Shown here: positions 51,552 to 60,889 of the stretch, piece by piece
Layout: the number at the start of each line of letters is the position of its first letter
Numbering within the stretch: the stretch's first letter is position 1
Origin: Hymenobacter plasmatis
GTDB taxonomy: Bacteria; Bacteroidota; Bacteroidia; Cytophagales; Hymenobacteraceae
Direction: 5' to 3'
Assembly: GCF_020711255.1 (NCBI RefSeq)
Contig: NZ_JAJFAW010000005.1
Location: 1 to 64,000 of the forward strand
Length of the DNA: 64,000 nt
The notes under the pieces: generated by a model
Databases searched by the model: none
What the model saw: the letters and a program-made list of their open reading frames with translations, nothing else
What the model was told of the DNA's origin: nothing
Made by a program: the position numbers and the translations under genes

Positions 51552-54482
51552 ATGGCAGATAATCGTTACAAGAACCCTTCCTCCGGCTCCTCTGCCAACC
51601 GCCCCGCCGACCCCCGGCAGCCCCGGCGCAACGAGCCCCGCCCTGCTACTCCTGCCTCTGAGCCCGCCCCCGTGCGCCCGGAGCCGCGCCCGGCAGCCAC
51701 CAACGTACCCAAAGCCGCTCGCGCAGCGGCTCCACCAAAGCCCCCCAAGCCGCCGCGCGCGCCTCGCGGGCCCTTGCCGGGCCTGAGCAACGCACTGGCC
51801 TTGCTGCGCGACCGCCGCTTTCACCTGTTTATCGGGTTTGGGCTACTGCTCGGGAGCTTATACCTCACCATTGCCTTCACGTCGTTCCTCTTCACCGGCC
51901 ACGCCGACCAGAGCGTGGTGGCGAGCCTGAGCACCACGCCGCTCAAAGAAGCCGGGCAGGAGTCGGGCAACTGGCTGGGCTTGCTGGGCGCCTGGGCCGC
52001 GCAGCTGTTTATCTACAAGCTGTTTGGGGTGGCGGCGTTTGCGCTGGTGCCCATGGTATTTTTTTTGGGCTATAAGATTGTCTTCCGCTCGGCGGTGGGC
52101 TCGGTGAGCTACGTGCTGGCCCTCGGGCTGTTCACCATGGCTTGGCTGAGCATTCTGCTGGGTTATGTGGTGGTTACGCTGGCCACACCTGGCGCCGACC
52201 CGGTGCTTGCCCATCGGCTCGATTTCCTGTGCGGCGGCGTGGGTTTTGAGGCCGCTTCCTGGCTCGACAGCCTCATTGGCTGGGGCACGGTGCTGCTGCT
52301 GGCGTTCGCCCTGATTTCGTTTGTGGTCTTTTTCTTCAACGTCACCAGCATTAACCTGGGTAGCTTCCGCCGCCTCGGGGCCGAAGACGATGCCGAGGAA
52401 GACGCGGAGCTGGAAGCCGAGTTGGCTGCCGAGCAAGCCGCGGCTGCCGCTCCAGTGGCCGTAGTTGCTCCGGCCGTAAAAGCCAGACCGGCAGTACAGG
52501 AATCGGCAGCCAACTCAACTGCTACTGTAGCTGCTGGCGGTGCTCAGGCAAAACCGGCCTTGGCGCTCGATGCTGATGAACCTGAAGAAGCGCCGGCAGC
52601 GGTAGAATTTGAGCCGGCGCCCCGCCTGGGCGCTGGCGTAGCTCTGAGCGTGGCCAGCGCTGCTGTCGCTCCGGCCGCTGTAACGGTTGCTGCTGCGGCA
52701 GTGCCGCTGGCGGTCAGCGGCCCCGCTTTCTCCATCGAAATGCCTACGCCGGAAGTGGCTTCTAGCGTGCCGGCTTCCACCGTCCCCACGCCGCTATCGC
52801 TGGCCGATTTGGCGGATAACGACACGCCGCTGGCCAAACCGGAAAAGCGCGAACTGCCCGACCTCACCCTCACCACGCCTGGCCGCGACGACCTGGACCC
52901 GAACGCGGGCGCCGACATCGCTGCCGTGGCCGACGAGGACGAGGACGCCGACGCCATGCCGAACGTGAACTACGACCCCACGCTGGACCTGCCCCGCTTC
53001 CAATTCCCGACCCTCGAGCTGCTCAACGACTACGGCCAAGCCAAGGCCCAGGTCACCAAGGAAGAACTGGAGGCCAACAAGGACCGCATTGTCGAGACCC
53101 TGGGCCACTACGGCATCAGCATTGCCAGCATCAAGGCCACCATCGGCCCCACCGTTACGCTATATGAAATCGTGCCCGAAGCCGGCGTGCGCATCTCCAA
53201 AATCAAGGCCCTGGAAGACGACATCGCCCTGAGCCTGGCCGCCTTGGGCATCCGTATCATCGCGCCCATTCCGGGCAAAGGCACCATCGGTATCGAGGTG
53301 CCGAACACGAAAAAGGAGATGGTGAGCATCCGCTCGGTGCTGGGCTCGGAGAAGTTCGCCCGCTCGGAAATGGACCTGCCCATTGCCTTCGGCCGCACCA
53401 TCACCAACGAAGTATTTGTGGCCGACTTGGCCAAAATGCCCCACTTGCTCATGGCCGGTGCCACAGGCCAGGGCAAGTCGGTGGGCCTGAACGTGATTCT
53501 GGCTTCGCTGCTCTACAAGCGCCACCCCGCTCAGCTCAAATTTGTGCTCGTCGACCCCAAAAAGGTGGAATTGAGCATCTTCAACAAGATTGAGCGCCAC
53601 TACCTGGCCAAGCTGCCGGATACCGACGAGGCCATCATCACCGATACCAAGAAGGTGGTGAACACGCTCAACTCGCTGTGCATGGAGATGGACCGGCGCT
53701 ACGACCTGCTGAAGGAAGCCGGCTGCCGCAACCTGAAGGAATACAACCACAAGTTCATCGAGCGCCGGCTCAACCCCAAGAAAGGCCACCGCTTCCTGCC
53801 CTTTATCGTGCTGGTAATCGACGAATTAGCCGACTTGATGATGACGGCCGGCAAAGAGGTCGAAACCCCCATTGCCCGCCTCGCGCAGCTGGCCCGCGCC
53901 ATCGGTATTCACCTCATCGTGGCCACCCAGCGCCCCAGCGTGAACGTAATCACCGGCATCATCAAGGCCAACTTCCCGTGCCGCATTTCCTTTAAGGTGA
54001 CCAGCAAGATTGACTCGCGCACCATCCTGGACACCGGCGGCGCCGACCAGCTCATCGGCCAGGGCGACATGCTGTTCTCGGCCGGCTCGGACCTGATTCG
54101 CGTGCAGTGCGCCTTCATCGACACGCCCGAAGTGGACCGCGTCTGCGACTTCATTGGCGAGCAGCAGGGGTATTCTGATGCCTACATGCTGCCCGAAGTG
54201 GCCGGGGCCGACGGCGACGCCGGCAGTGGCAACGAAGACATGGACCCCACCGAGCGCGACTCCATGTTTGAGGACGCGGCCCGCTGCATTGTGCTGCACC
54301 AGCAGGGCAGCACCAGCCTGCTCCAGCGCAAGCTCAAGTTGGGCTACAACCGTGCCGGCCGCCTCATCGACCAGCTCCAGCACGCTGGCATCGTGGGACC
54401 GTTTGAGGGCAGCAAGGCCCGCGACGTGCTCATTCCCGATGAGTACCAACTCGAGCAACTGCTCAATAGTATGAGCAAATAA
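51552..54482 (+). CDS. ftsK: DNA translocase FtsK
   Basis: A septal DNA pump that clears chromosomes from the division plane and activates XerCD. A Pro/Ala-rich N-terminus is followed by four membrane helices at residues ~95-265. An Ala/Glu/Pro-rich linker of ~270-470 leads to the motor. Walker A GATGQGKS is at 636-643 and Walker B VLVIDELADLMM near 755. The C-terminal winged-helix gamma domain (~905-970, SLLQRKLKLGYNRAGRLIDQ) would recognise KOPS-like sequences. At 976 residues it is full length. Adjacent xerD suggests a functional pairing. Confidence 0.94.
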   Translation: MADNRYKNPSSGSSANRPADPRQPRRNEPRPATPASEPAPVRPEPRPAATNVPKAARAAAPPKPPKPPRAPRGPLPGLSNALALLRDRRFHLFIGFGLLLGSLYLTIAFTSFLFTGHADQSVVASLSTTPLKEAGQESGNWLGLLGAWAAQLFIYKLFGVAAFALVPMVFFLGYKIVFRSAVGSVSYVLALGLFTMAWLSILLGYVVVTLATPGADPVLAHRLDFLCGGVGFEAASWLDSLIGWGTVLLLAFALISFVVFFFNVTSINLGSFRRLGAEDDAEEDAELEAELAAEQAAAAAPVAVVAPAVKARPAVQESAANSTATVAAGGAQAKPALALDADEPEEAPAAVEFEPAPRLGAGVALSVASAAVAPAAVTVAAAAVPLAVSGPAFSIEMPTPEVASSVPASTVPTPLSLADLADNDTPLAKPEKRELPDLTLTTPGRDDLDPNAGADIAAVADEDEDADAMPNVNYDPTLDLPRFQFPTLELLNDYGQAKAQVTKEELEANKDRIVETLGHYGISIASIKATIGPTVTLYEIVPEAGVRISKIKALEDDIALSLAALGIRIIAPIPGKGTIGIEVPNTKKEMVSIRSVLGSEKFARSEMDLPIAFGRTITNEVFVADLAKMPHLLMAGATGQGKSVGLNVILASLLYKRHPAQLKFVLVDPKKVELSIFNKIERHYLAKLPDTDEAIITDTKKVVNTLNSLCMEMDRRYDLLKEAGCRNLKEYNHKFIERRLNPKKGHRFLPFIVLVIDELADLMMTAGKEVETPIARLAQLARAIGIHLIVATQRPSVNVITGIIKANFPCRISFKVTSKIDSRTILDTGGADQLIGQGDMLFSAGSDLIRVQCAFIDTPEVDRVCDFIGEQQGYSDAYMLPEVAGADGDAGSGNEDMDPTERDSMFEDAARCIVLHQQGSTSLLQRKLKLGYNRAGRLIDQLQHAGIVGPFEGSKARDVLIPDEYQLEQLLNSMSK

Positions 54483-54642
54483 TAGCCGCTGAGAACCTTG
54501 CCCAATTACGGCGGAGGTAATTTTAGCTAATTATTTTGCCTTCCTCGGCGTCGACGTAGCATTTTGGCCGGTCGTTTGTTAAACGAAATCTGTATCAGGC
54601 CATCGGAGCGTATTTCAGACGCTTCAGTTCTTACCCCTTCAA

Positions 54643-55287
54643 ATGAAAAAAACGTTCTCCTTCCTGCTGCTCGCGGCCACGCTGGCACTGCCCGCCTCCG
54701 CCCAGCAGGACCCCAAAGCCGGCAAAATCCTTGACCAAATGAGTGCCAAATACCAGGCGCTGAATGCTTTTCAAGCCACTTTCACCCAAACCCTGGAAAA
54801 CCCCAGCGCCAAGGTGAAGCAGAACATCAACGGTGACATCATCGTGAGCGGTAAGAAGTTTCGCTTGAAAATCAGTGGTCAGGAAGTCATCAACAACGGC
54901 ACTACCACCTGGACTTACCTGAAGAACGAAAACGAGGTTAACATCTCTGATTCAGACCCGGATTCGCAGGAAATGTCGCCCTCGCAGATTTATACCATGT
55001 ACAAAAAGGGGTATAAATACACCTATGTGCAGCAAGTGCAAGAAGGCGGCGAAGCCCTAGATGTAATTGAGCTATCGCCGGAAAATCGGCAAAACGACGT
55101 GTTCAAAGTGCGCCTGAAAGTGCGCAAGAAAGACGCTTCGGTGAAGAGCTGGCAGATGTTCAAAAAGAACGGCAACCAGTATACCTTCACTATCAAGAAG
55201 TTTCAGCCCAACCCACCCGTTGATGCCAATACCTTCGCCTTCGATAAGGCCAAGTACAAGGGCGTGAAGGTGGTGGATTTGCGGTAA
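54643..55287 (+). CDS. lolA: LolA-like outer-membrane lipoprotein carrier
   Basis: A periplasmic chaperone that shuttles lipoproteins to the outer membrane. The signal peptide MKKTFSFLLLAATLALPASAQ is clear. The 193-residue mature part has the LolA half-barrel pattern: FQATFTQTLENPSAKVKQNINGDI, TTTWTYLKNENEVNIS and the C-terminal FTIKKFQPNPPVDANTFAFD. It lies 160 nt after ftsK. The ftsK-lolA neighbourhood is also seen in other bacteria. Bacteroidota LolA proteins diverge from the E. coli form, so the name rests on fold pattern. Confidence 0.85.
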   Translation: MKKTFSFLLLAATLALPASAQQDPKAGKILDQMSAKYQALNAFQATFTQTLENPSAKVKQNINGDIIVSGKKFRLKISGQEVINNGTTTWTYLKNENEVNISDSDPDSQEMSPSQIYTMYKKGYKYTYVQQVQEGGEALDVIELSPENRQNDVFKVRLKVRKKDASVKSWQMFKKNGNQYTFTIKKFQPNPPVDANTFAFDKAKYKGVKVVDLR

Positions 55288-55331
55288 TGATTTAGTTATT
55301 CGTTATCAGTTGCTAGGCTGGTAATATTTGG

Positions 55332-55363
55332 CGGCCCGTTTCTTTGGAGACGGGCCGTTTTTT
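55332..55363 (+). terminator. lolA terminator within an inverted repeat
   Basis: CGGCCCGT and ACGGGCCG form the stem, followed by T6. The terminator sits between outer arms CGTTATCAGTTG (near 55301) and CAACTGATAACG (near 55392). Confidence 0.75.
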
Positions 55364-55416
55364 ATGGAACGTGGCCTCACAAATTTGCGGACAACTGATA
55401 ACGAGCAACTGACTAC

Positions 55417-55424
55417 TAATTTTG
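55417..55424 (+). promoter_or_regulatory. -7 box 4 nt before the DUF2851 start codon
   Basis: TAATTTTG is followed by CCCA and ATG, predicting a leaderless transcript for the DUF2851-membrane protein pair. Confidence 0.5.
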
Positions 55425-55428
55425 CCCA

Positions 55429-56730
55429 ATGCGCGAAGATTTTCTCCATTACATCTGGCAGCACCAGTACTTCGATAAAGTCGATTTACGCACCGCCGAT
55501 GGCGAAGAAATCCAGGTATTACGCCCGGGCCACCGCAACGCCGATGCGGGCCCGGACTTCCTAAATGCCCGCCTGCGCCTAGGCGAAGTGGAGTGGAATG
55601 GCGCCGTGGAAATCCACCTCCGCGCCTCCGATTGGGCCCGGCACAGCCATCAGACTGACCCGAAGTACGACCAGGTAATCCTGCACGTAGTGGGCAGCCA
55701 CGACGTCGACGTCGCCCGCACCAACGGTAGTCTCATTCCTACCCTGGCCCTGCAGCCGCGCCTGATGCCTGAGCTGCTGGCCCGCTACCAAGCCTTGGTG
55801 GAGGCACCGGCTGCTGCTCCTTTGCCCTGCGCCCCGCTCTTGCCCCTGGTCCCCGAAATCACGAAAACGATGATGACCGAGCGTGCCCTGCTTGAGCGGG
55901 TAGAACGCAAGGCCGACACCATCATGGACCTCCATAAGCACCTGGGCCAGGACTGGGAGGCCACGGCCTATCATGCGCTAATGGCGGCTTTTGGCTTTCA
56001 GAAAAACAGCGAGCCCCTGTCCCGGCTAGCTAAAGCGCTGCCGCTGGCGGTGCTCCGTCGGCATCGGCACGACCAGCGCCAACTGGAAGCCTTGCTTTTT
56101 GGACAGGCCGGATTTTTGGTTGAAAATGAGGAAACTGTTTCGGATGAGTACATCCAGGACTTGAGGCGCGAGTACGAGTTTCTGAGCCATAAATACGGCC
56201 TACTACCCACGGCACTGCACGTGCACGAGTGGAACTACCTGCGCCTGCGGCCGGCGAATTTCCCGCCCGTGCGCCTGGGCCAGCTGGTGGCCATGCTGCA
56301 CGCGCGGCCGGCGCTGTTCGATGCCCTGCTGACGGCGCAAAGCGTGCCGGCGCTGACCGAGTTTTTCCAGGCTCCGGTGCCGGCATATTGGCGCACGCAC
56401 TTCCGGCCCGGCCGGCCGGGTAAGGTGCCGGCCCTGGGCAAAAGCAGCACCGACCTGTTAATTACTAACGTGGTGGTGCCGCTGCGCGTGGCCTACGCCC
56501 GGCACGTAGGCCAACCCGCCTTGGTCGAAAGCAGCGTGGCCCTGCTAAGCGAGTTACCCGCAGAGCACAACCAATACACCGACGTGTACGACCTGCTCGG
56601 TTTCACCCACCGCTCCGCCGCCGATTCGCAGGGGCTTCTGGCTTTGCACAAGAGCTATTGCGCGCCGCGCCGCTGCCTGCACTGCGCCATCGGCAACCGC
56701 CTGGTGCAGCAACCCCGGGTAGTTCGATGA
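55429..56730 (+). CDS. DUF2851-family protein
   Basis: A conserved Bacteroidota protein of unknown function, 433 residues. It begins MREDFLHYIWQHQYFDKVDL and continues VLRPGHRNADAGPDFLNARL and GAVEIHLRASDWARHSHQTD. That last stretch, with spaced Asp, Glu and Lys/His residues, has some look of a PD-(D/E)XK nuclease-like core, but this is weak inference. The C-terminal end HKSYCAPRRCLHCAIGN has three clustered cysteines that could bind a metal. Its stop overlaps the start of the following membrane-protein gene (ATGA). Confidence 0.82.
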   Translation: MREDFLHYIWQHQYFDKVDLRTADGEEIQVLRPGHRNADAGPDFLNARLRLGEVEWNGAVEIHLRASDWARHSHQTDPKYDQVILHVVGSHDVDVARTNGSLIPTLALQPRLMPELLARYQALVEAPAAAPLPCAPLLPLVPEITKTMMTERALLERVERKADTIMDLHKHLGQDWEATAYHALMAAFGFQKNSEPLSRLAKALPLAVLRRHRHDQRQLEALLFGQAGFLVENEETVSDEYIQDLRREYEFLSHKYGLLPTALHVHEWNYLRLRPANFPPVRLGQLVAMLHARPALFDALLTAQSVPALTEFFQAPVPAYWRTHFRPGRPGKVPALGKSSTDLLITNVVVPLRVAYARHVGQPALVESSVALLSELPAEHNQYTDVYDLLGFTHRSAADSQGLLALHKSYCAPRRCLHCAIGNRLVQQPRVVR

Positions 56731-58097
56731 GGCTGCTGCTTGCTATTCTGTTGAATGCCGGACTGCTGGTGGTGCTGGTGCCGTGGCTGCGGCGGCAGTG
56801 GCACTGGGCTGGTACTGGCTGGTGGCGCACCGTGCTCGTGGTTGGCCTTGGGCTGCGGGTGCTGGTGGGCGTGGCCCGCAACTGGACTCCGAAGCTCGAT
56901 GCTGAGTTTATGAGCGGCATAAGCCAGCAGGTCACCGCCCAGCTCTGGGCCAGCCCAAGCACGGCCGTCCAGACACTGACCAAGGCAATAACGATAATGC
57001 ATATTGATACGCCGGGTGGGGGTTACGATGCGGTGTATCAGAATACCTCCAACACCTGGTTTCTCATAAAACTCCTGGCATTGCTCAACCTGGGCTCGCT
57101 GGGTGCCGGTTGGCTCAACGGATTATACTTAAGCGTATTCGCCTTTGTGGGGTGCTGGAAGTTGGTTCGGGCGCTGGCTGATGTACTCCCACGCACGCCG
57201 GCTGCGGCTGGAGTAGTTGGCTTTTTGCTGTGGCCATCGGTCTGGTTTTGGGCCACGGGCATCAGCAAAGAAGCGGTGCTTTTGGGCAGCGGGGCGTGGC
57301 TTACGGCCCGGGTGTTGAAGTGGCTTTATAGCCAGAAACTGGAATGGCGGGCGTCGGCCCAACAGCAAATTTTGTGGTGGCTGGGCACGACTTTGCTGGC
57401 GCTGCTGCATTTTCAGATGCGGTACTTTTTTGCGCTGCCGCTGCTGGGGGTGATGGGCGGCGTGGCCCTGGGGCATTGGCTGCAGCGCTTTGGTTTCGCC
57501 CGTTACAGGTGGGCGCAGGTGGCGGTTTTGGCGGCCGTATTGGGCGCCGGGGTTTGGCTTGCGCCCCAATTCAGCATTGCTTTTAGCATTAATAAATTTA
57601 CGTATCAGGTAATTCGGGTATATTCCTTCGAGGTAACCCACTCAGTGGGCCGGCCCCATTTCGAATATCCGGACCTTCGTCCTACCATAGAAAGCATCGC
57701 GGCGCACGCGCCGCTGGCCGCGGTCAATACCGTTACCCGGCCCTGGCTTGGGGAAGCCTGGCAGCCCTTATACATCGCAGCAGCCCTCGAAAATGTGGCC
57801 CTACTGGTGTTGCTGGGCATGGCTGCCGTGGCCACGGCCCGGGGCCGCGCGGGGCACATGCCGTTTGAACTGGGGCTGGGATTAGTCATTTTCTGTGTGG
57901 TGCTGGCCATGCTGATGGGACTAACCACGCCCAACTTTGGCTCCCTGAACCGGTACCGCAGCGAGCTGCTGCCGTTTTTACTGCTGCTGCTCCTGCAGAA
58001 CTATTATGCGGCAGCGCTGCTCCGTCGTGTAGGGTTGGGCAGTGGCACCCGGGCCAGCGGGATGCCGGCTAAATCGTCGGCACGGCCGGTGGCGTAA
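56727..58097 (+). CDS. Polytopic membrane protein of unknown function
   Basis: A 456-residue protein with about ten membrane helices. The start at 56727 (MRLLLAILLNAGLLVVLVPWL) overlaps the DUF2851 stop by four bases, implying translational coupling. Hydrophobic segments alternate with short loops; a longer soluble loop holds VTHSVGRPHFEYPDLRPTIES around residue 310. The C-terminal TPNFGSLNRYRSELLPFLLL recalls the end of GT-C type glycosyltransferases and polymerases, a resemblance I cannot prove. It precedes a PglD-like acyltransferase, so a surface-glycan role is possible. Confidence 0.7.
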   Translation: MRLLLAILLNAGLLVVLVPWLRRQWHWAGTGWWRTVLVVGLGLRVLVGVARNWTPKLDAEFMSGISQQVTAQLWASPSTAVQTLTKAITIMHIDTPGGGYDAVYQNTSNTWFLIKLLALLNLGSLGAGWLNGLYLSVFAFVGCWKLVRALADVLPRTPAAAGVVGFLLWPSVWFWATGISKEAVLLGSGAWLTARVLKWLYSQKLEWRASAQQQILWWLGTTLLALLHFQMRYFFALPLLGVMGGVALGHWLQRFGFARYRWAQVAVLAAVLGAGVWLAPQFSIAFSINKFTYQVIRVYSFEVTHSVGRPHFEYPDLRPTIESIAAHAPLAAVNTVTRPWLGEAWQPLYIAAALENVALLVLLGMAAVATARGRAGHMPFELGLGLVIFCVVLAMLMGLTTPNFGSLNRYRSELLPFLLLLLLQNYYAAALLRRVGLGSGTRASGMPAKSSARPVA

Positions 58098-58102
58098 CTT
58101 TG
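58095..58102 (+). promoter_or_regulatory. -7 box overlapping the membrane-protein stop codon
   Basis: TAACTTTG starts on the TAA stop of the upstream gene and would drive the acyltransferase gene with a leader of about 60 nt. Confidence 0.4.
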
Positions 58103-58169
58103 CGGTTCGTTCTGCTGCGGCCGGGGCCTTTTTCTCCGGGGCTTAGAACGCCCAATTGATAACGTATTC

Positions 58170-58802
58170 ATGGAAAATCCCGTCATTATTCTTGGTGCCC
58201 AAACGGTTGGCACGGCTGCCCTCGATGCTTTCCTATCCAACGACGTGGTGGTGTACTGCCTGCTCGACGACGACAAAACGCTGCAAGGCACGGAGCTGCT
58301 CGACGTGCCGGTAATGGGCAACACCGACGACGGTGAACTGCTGAAGCTGTTGGGCAAGAAATGCGAAGTCTTTGTAGCCACCGACGACACCGCCAGCCGC
58401 CGCAGCCTCACCAATATGCTGCGCACCGAATACGAGGCCGTGCCCGTGAATGCCATCCACCAGCGCGCCAGCGTCGCCACCCACGCCACGCTGGGCCACG
58501 GCAACTACGTGGGACCAAACGCCGTGGTAGCCGCCACCGCGACCCTCGGCGATGGCTGCCTGGTGGGTGCCAATGCCGTAGTGGAAGCCCGCGCCACCGT
58601 CGGCAGCTTTGCCCAACTTGGCAGCGGGGCCTTGATTGGCGCCGATGCGCAGGTCGGTGAGCTGGCCTTCATCGGGGCCGGCGCTGTGGTGGTAGCCGGT
58701 GTGAAAATTGGTGAAAAAGCCCGCGTAGGCGCCGGCTCGGTCGTGGTGGCCGACGTGGCGAACGGGCAAACCGTTTTTGGCAACCCTGCTGTGAAAGTGT
58801 AA
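58170..58802 (+). CDS. PglD/NeuD-type sugar O/N-acyltransferase
   Basis: An acetyl-CoA-dependent sugar acyltransferase with a left-handed parallel beta-helix. The N-terminal Rossmann-like domain (VIILGAQTVGTAALDAF) binds the sugar nucleotide in this family. VNAIHQRASVA provides a candidate catalytic His region. From residue ~95 onward, hexapeptide repeats (VGANAVVEARATVG, IGADAQVGELAFIG, VGAGSVVVADV) form the helix, ending in the typical GNPAVKV. At 210 residues the size matches PglD. The acceptor is unknown; bacillosamine-like or capsule sugars are possible. Confidence 0.88.
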   Translation: MENPVIILGAQTVGTAALDAFLSNDVVVYCLLDDDKTLQGTELLDVPVMGNTDDGELLKLLGKKCEVFVATDDTASRRSLTNMLRTEYEAVPVNAIHQRASVATHATLGHGNYVGPNAVVAATATLGDGCLVGANAVVEARATVGSFAQLGSGALIGADAQVGELAFIGAGAVVVAGVKIGEKARVGAGSVVVADVANGQTVFGNPAVKV

Positions 58803-58808
58803 ATTTTA

Positions 58809-58901
58809 ATGAGGAATGAAGAATGAGGAATGAAGAATTGATAATGCATTGCGCATGTTCAGCCCTTTAATTCCTCATTCTTCATTCCTAATTCTTCATT
58901 G
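58809..58901. repeat. AATGAGGAATGAAGAAT inverted repeat
   Basis: AGGAATGAAGAATGAGGAAT in the left arm (58812-58831) is complementary to a 20-base stretch of the right arm (58870-58901), and the unit itself is internally repeated. It occupies the whole gap before trhO and its arm ends five bases from the trhO start. Confidence 0.75.
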
Positions 58902-58905
58902 AGAC

Positions 58906-59850
58906 ATGTCGTTTCAAGTTCTTCTTTATTACTGCTATACGCCACTCGACAATCCGGAGCAGTTCCGGGAGGAGCATCATCGCATGTGCCTGGAATTGGA
59001 TTTGCGCGGGCGCATCATCGTGGCCGCCGAGGGCTTGAACGGAACCGTGTCGGGCACGGTGGAAAGCTGTGCGCGCTACATGACAGCCGTAAAAGCTGAC
59101 CCGCGCTTTGCGGCGCTGGAGTTTAAAATTGACGAAGTGCTGGCGCACACGTTTCAGAAGCTGCACGTGCGCGTGAAGCCCGAAATTGTGCACAGCAGCC
59201 TGCGCCACGTGCGGCCGCATGAAAAAACCGGCCAACACCTTTCGCCCGAAGAGTTTAAGGCCCTAAAAGACCGCGACGATGTGGTGGTGGTGGACGTGCG
59301 CTCCGACTACGAGTACAATCTGGGCCGCTTCAAAAACGCCGTTACCCTGGACATGGAAAACTTCCGCGACTTCCCCGAGCGGGTGGAGCGGCTCAAGGAA
59401 TTCAAGGACAAAAAGATTCTCACGTACTGCACCGGCGGGGTGAAGTGCGAAAAAGCCAGTGCGTTTCTGTTGGAGCAGGGGTTTGAAAACGTATACCAGC
59501 TGCACGGCGGCATCATCAAGTATGGTATCGAAGCCGGCGGCGAGGATTTCGACGGCCAATGCTATGTGTTTGACAACCGCGTGGCCGTGGACGTAAACCG
59601 GGTGAACCCCACCGTGATTTCGCGCTGCCAGCACTGCCAGCAGCCCAGCAACCGCCTGGTGAACTGCGCCAACCCGCACTGCAACGCCCACCTGCCGCTG
59701 TGCGAAGCCTGCGGCGAGCAGCTGCAGGGCGCGTGCTCGGAGGCCTGCGCCGCCCACCCCGACAAGCGCCCTTACGATGGCACCGGCGCATATCCCAAAC
59801 TCAGCAACCACTACAACCCCGCCCAGGGCCTGGCCTCGTATAAGGCATAG
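58906..59850 (+). CDS. trhO: tRNA uridine(34) hydroxylase TrhO (rhodanese family)
   Basis: Oxygen-dependent hydroxylation of tRNA wobble uridine to 5-hydroxyuridine. An N-terminal UPF0176 acylphosphatase-like domain (GRIIVAAEGLNGTVSGTVES) is followed by a rhodanese domain with active Cys in YCTGGVKCEKASAFLLEQG. A C-terminal zinc-type cluster is rich in Cys: CQHCQQPSNRLVNCANPHC then CEACGEQLQG. At 314 residues this is the standard long form. It has an inverted repeat just upstream. Confidence 0.92.
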   Translation: MSFQVLLYYCYTPLDNPEQFREEHHRMCLELDLRGRIIVAAEGLNGTVSGTVESCARYMTAVKADPRFAALEFKIDEVLAHTFQKLHVRVKPEIVHSSLRHVRPHEKTGQHLSPEEFKALKDRDDVVVVDVRSDYEYNLGRFKNAVTLDMENFRDFPERVERLKEFKDKKILTYCTGGVKCEKASAFLLEQGFENVYQLHGGIIKYGIEAGGEDFDGQCYVFDNRVAVDVNRVNPTVISRCQHCQQPSNRLVNCANPHCNAHLPLCEACGEQLQGACSEACAAHPDKRPYDGTGAYPKLSNHYNPAQGLASYKA

Positions 59851-59932
59851 TAAGTACCAAGTATAGCTGAACATTCAGCTCAATTACTAGCCTTTCCCCC
59901 GTACTCCACACCGAGCGCTCTGCTCTTTCACC

Positions 59933-60802
59933 ATGATAAAATCTTCCGAGCTCATCCTGAATCCCGACGGCAGCATCTACCACCTCAACCTGCTGCCCGA
60001 CCACATTTCCGATACCATCCTCACCGTGGGCGACCCCGGCCGGGTGGCCCAGGTGAGCCGGCATTTCGATTCCATTGAGTTTGAAACCACGCACCGCGAG
60101 TTTGTGACCCACGTGGGCTACTACCGAGGCAAGCGCATCACGGTGCTAAGCACGGGCATGGGCACCGACAATATCGACATCGTGATGAACGAACTGGACG
60201 CGCTGGTGAACATCGACTTTATGTCGCGCACCGTGCGCCCGGTGGAGGAGCGCATGAGCCTACGCATCATCCGGCTGGGCACCAGCGGCAGCCTGCAGGC
60301 CGATGTGCCCATTGGGGCGATGCTGGCCACCGAGCACGCTGTTGGACTCGACAGCCTGATGCAATTCTATCCCCTGATGGAAACGGGCATCGAAACCGAA
60401 ATTGCCACGGAACTCCAGCAGTCGTTGGGCCTGGCCTTTGCGCCCTACGTGGTGCGGGGCTCCGATATCTTGCGCGAGCAAGTGGGCGCCGGCATGGTGA
60501 TGGGCAATACGCTCACTTGCCCCGGTTTTTATGGCCCGCAGGGCCGCAGCCTGCGTCTCGATTTGCGCCAGCCCGACTACATCGCGCGGCTGCAGAATTT
60601 CCGTCACCAGAGCGCCGAAGGCGTGTTCCTGCTCAGCAACTTCGAAATGGAAACTGCGGGGTACTATTCCCTGGGCCGCCTGCTGGGCCACGAGGTGCTG
60701 TCGCTCAATGCCATTGTGGCCAACCGCGCCACCGGCGAGTTCGCCGAAAATGCCGGGGCCGTAGTGGATGCCATGATTGAGCGCACACTGCTGCGCCTCT
60801 AG
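59933..60802 (+). CDS. Nucleoside phosphorylase (uridine phosphorylase type)
   Basis: Cleaves nucleosides with phosphate to base and ribose 1-phosphate in the cytosol. The NP-I fold shows ILTVGDPGRVAQVSRHFD (phosphate loop), VLSTGMGTDNIDIVMNEL, and the substrate motif FEMETAGYYSLGRLLGHE, which has Glu-Met-Glu typical of this superfamily. At 289 residues it is slightly longer than E. coli Udp. Uridine is the likely substrate by resemblance, and cdd elsewhere in the window could provide uridine, but purine nucleosides are not excluded. Confidence 0.88.
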   Translation: MIKSSELILNPDGSIYHLNLLPDHISDTILTVGDPGRVAQVSRHFDSIEFETTHREFVTHVGYYRGKRITVLSTGMGTDNIDIVMNELDALVNIDFMSRTVRPVEERMSLRIIRLGTSGSLQADVPIGAMLATEHAVGLDSLMQFYPLMETGIETEIATELQQSLGLAFAPYVVRGSDILREQVGAGMVMGNTLTCPGFYGPQGRSLRLDLRQPDYIARLQNFRHQSAEGVFLLSNFEMETAGYYSLGRLLGHEVLSLNAIVANRATGEFAENAGAVVDAMIERTLLRL

Positions 60803-60820
60803 CCCATCTTCGCAGAAGAA

Positions 60821-60856
60821 TCAAAAAAGGCTTGCCACTTGGCAAGCCTTTTTTGA
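60821..60856. terminator. Terminator after the nucleoside phosphorylase gene
   Basis: Seventeen-base arms TCAAAAAAGGCTTGCCA and its complement flank a two-base loop, with A6/T6 on both sides. It can also serve the convergent hypothetical gene at 60890. Confidence 0.88.
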
Positions 60857-60889
60857 TTTGGAAACGACCCCAAAATCTGTCGACTGTGC

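Noticed and set aside
51540..51563. Seven-codon frame overlapping the ftsK start
   Set aside because: Too short to judge. Starts of this kind near real genes are expected by chance, and nothing indicates attenuation.
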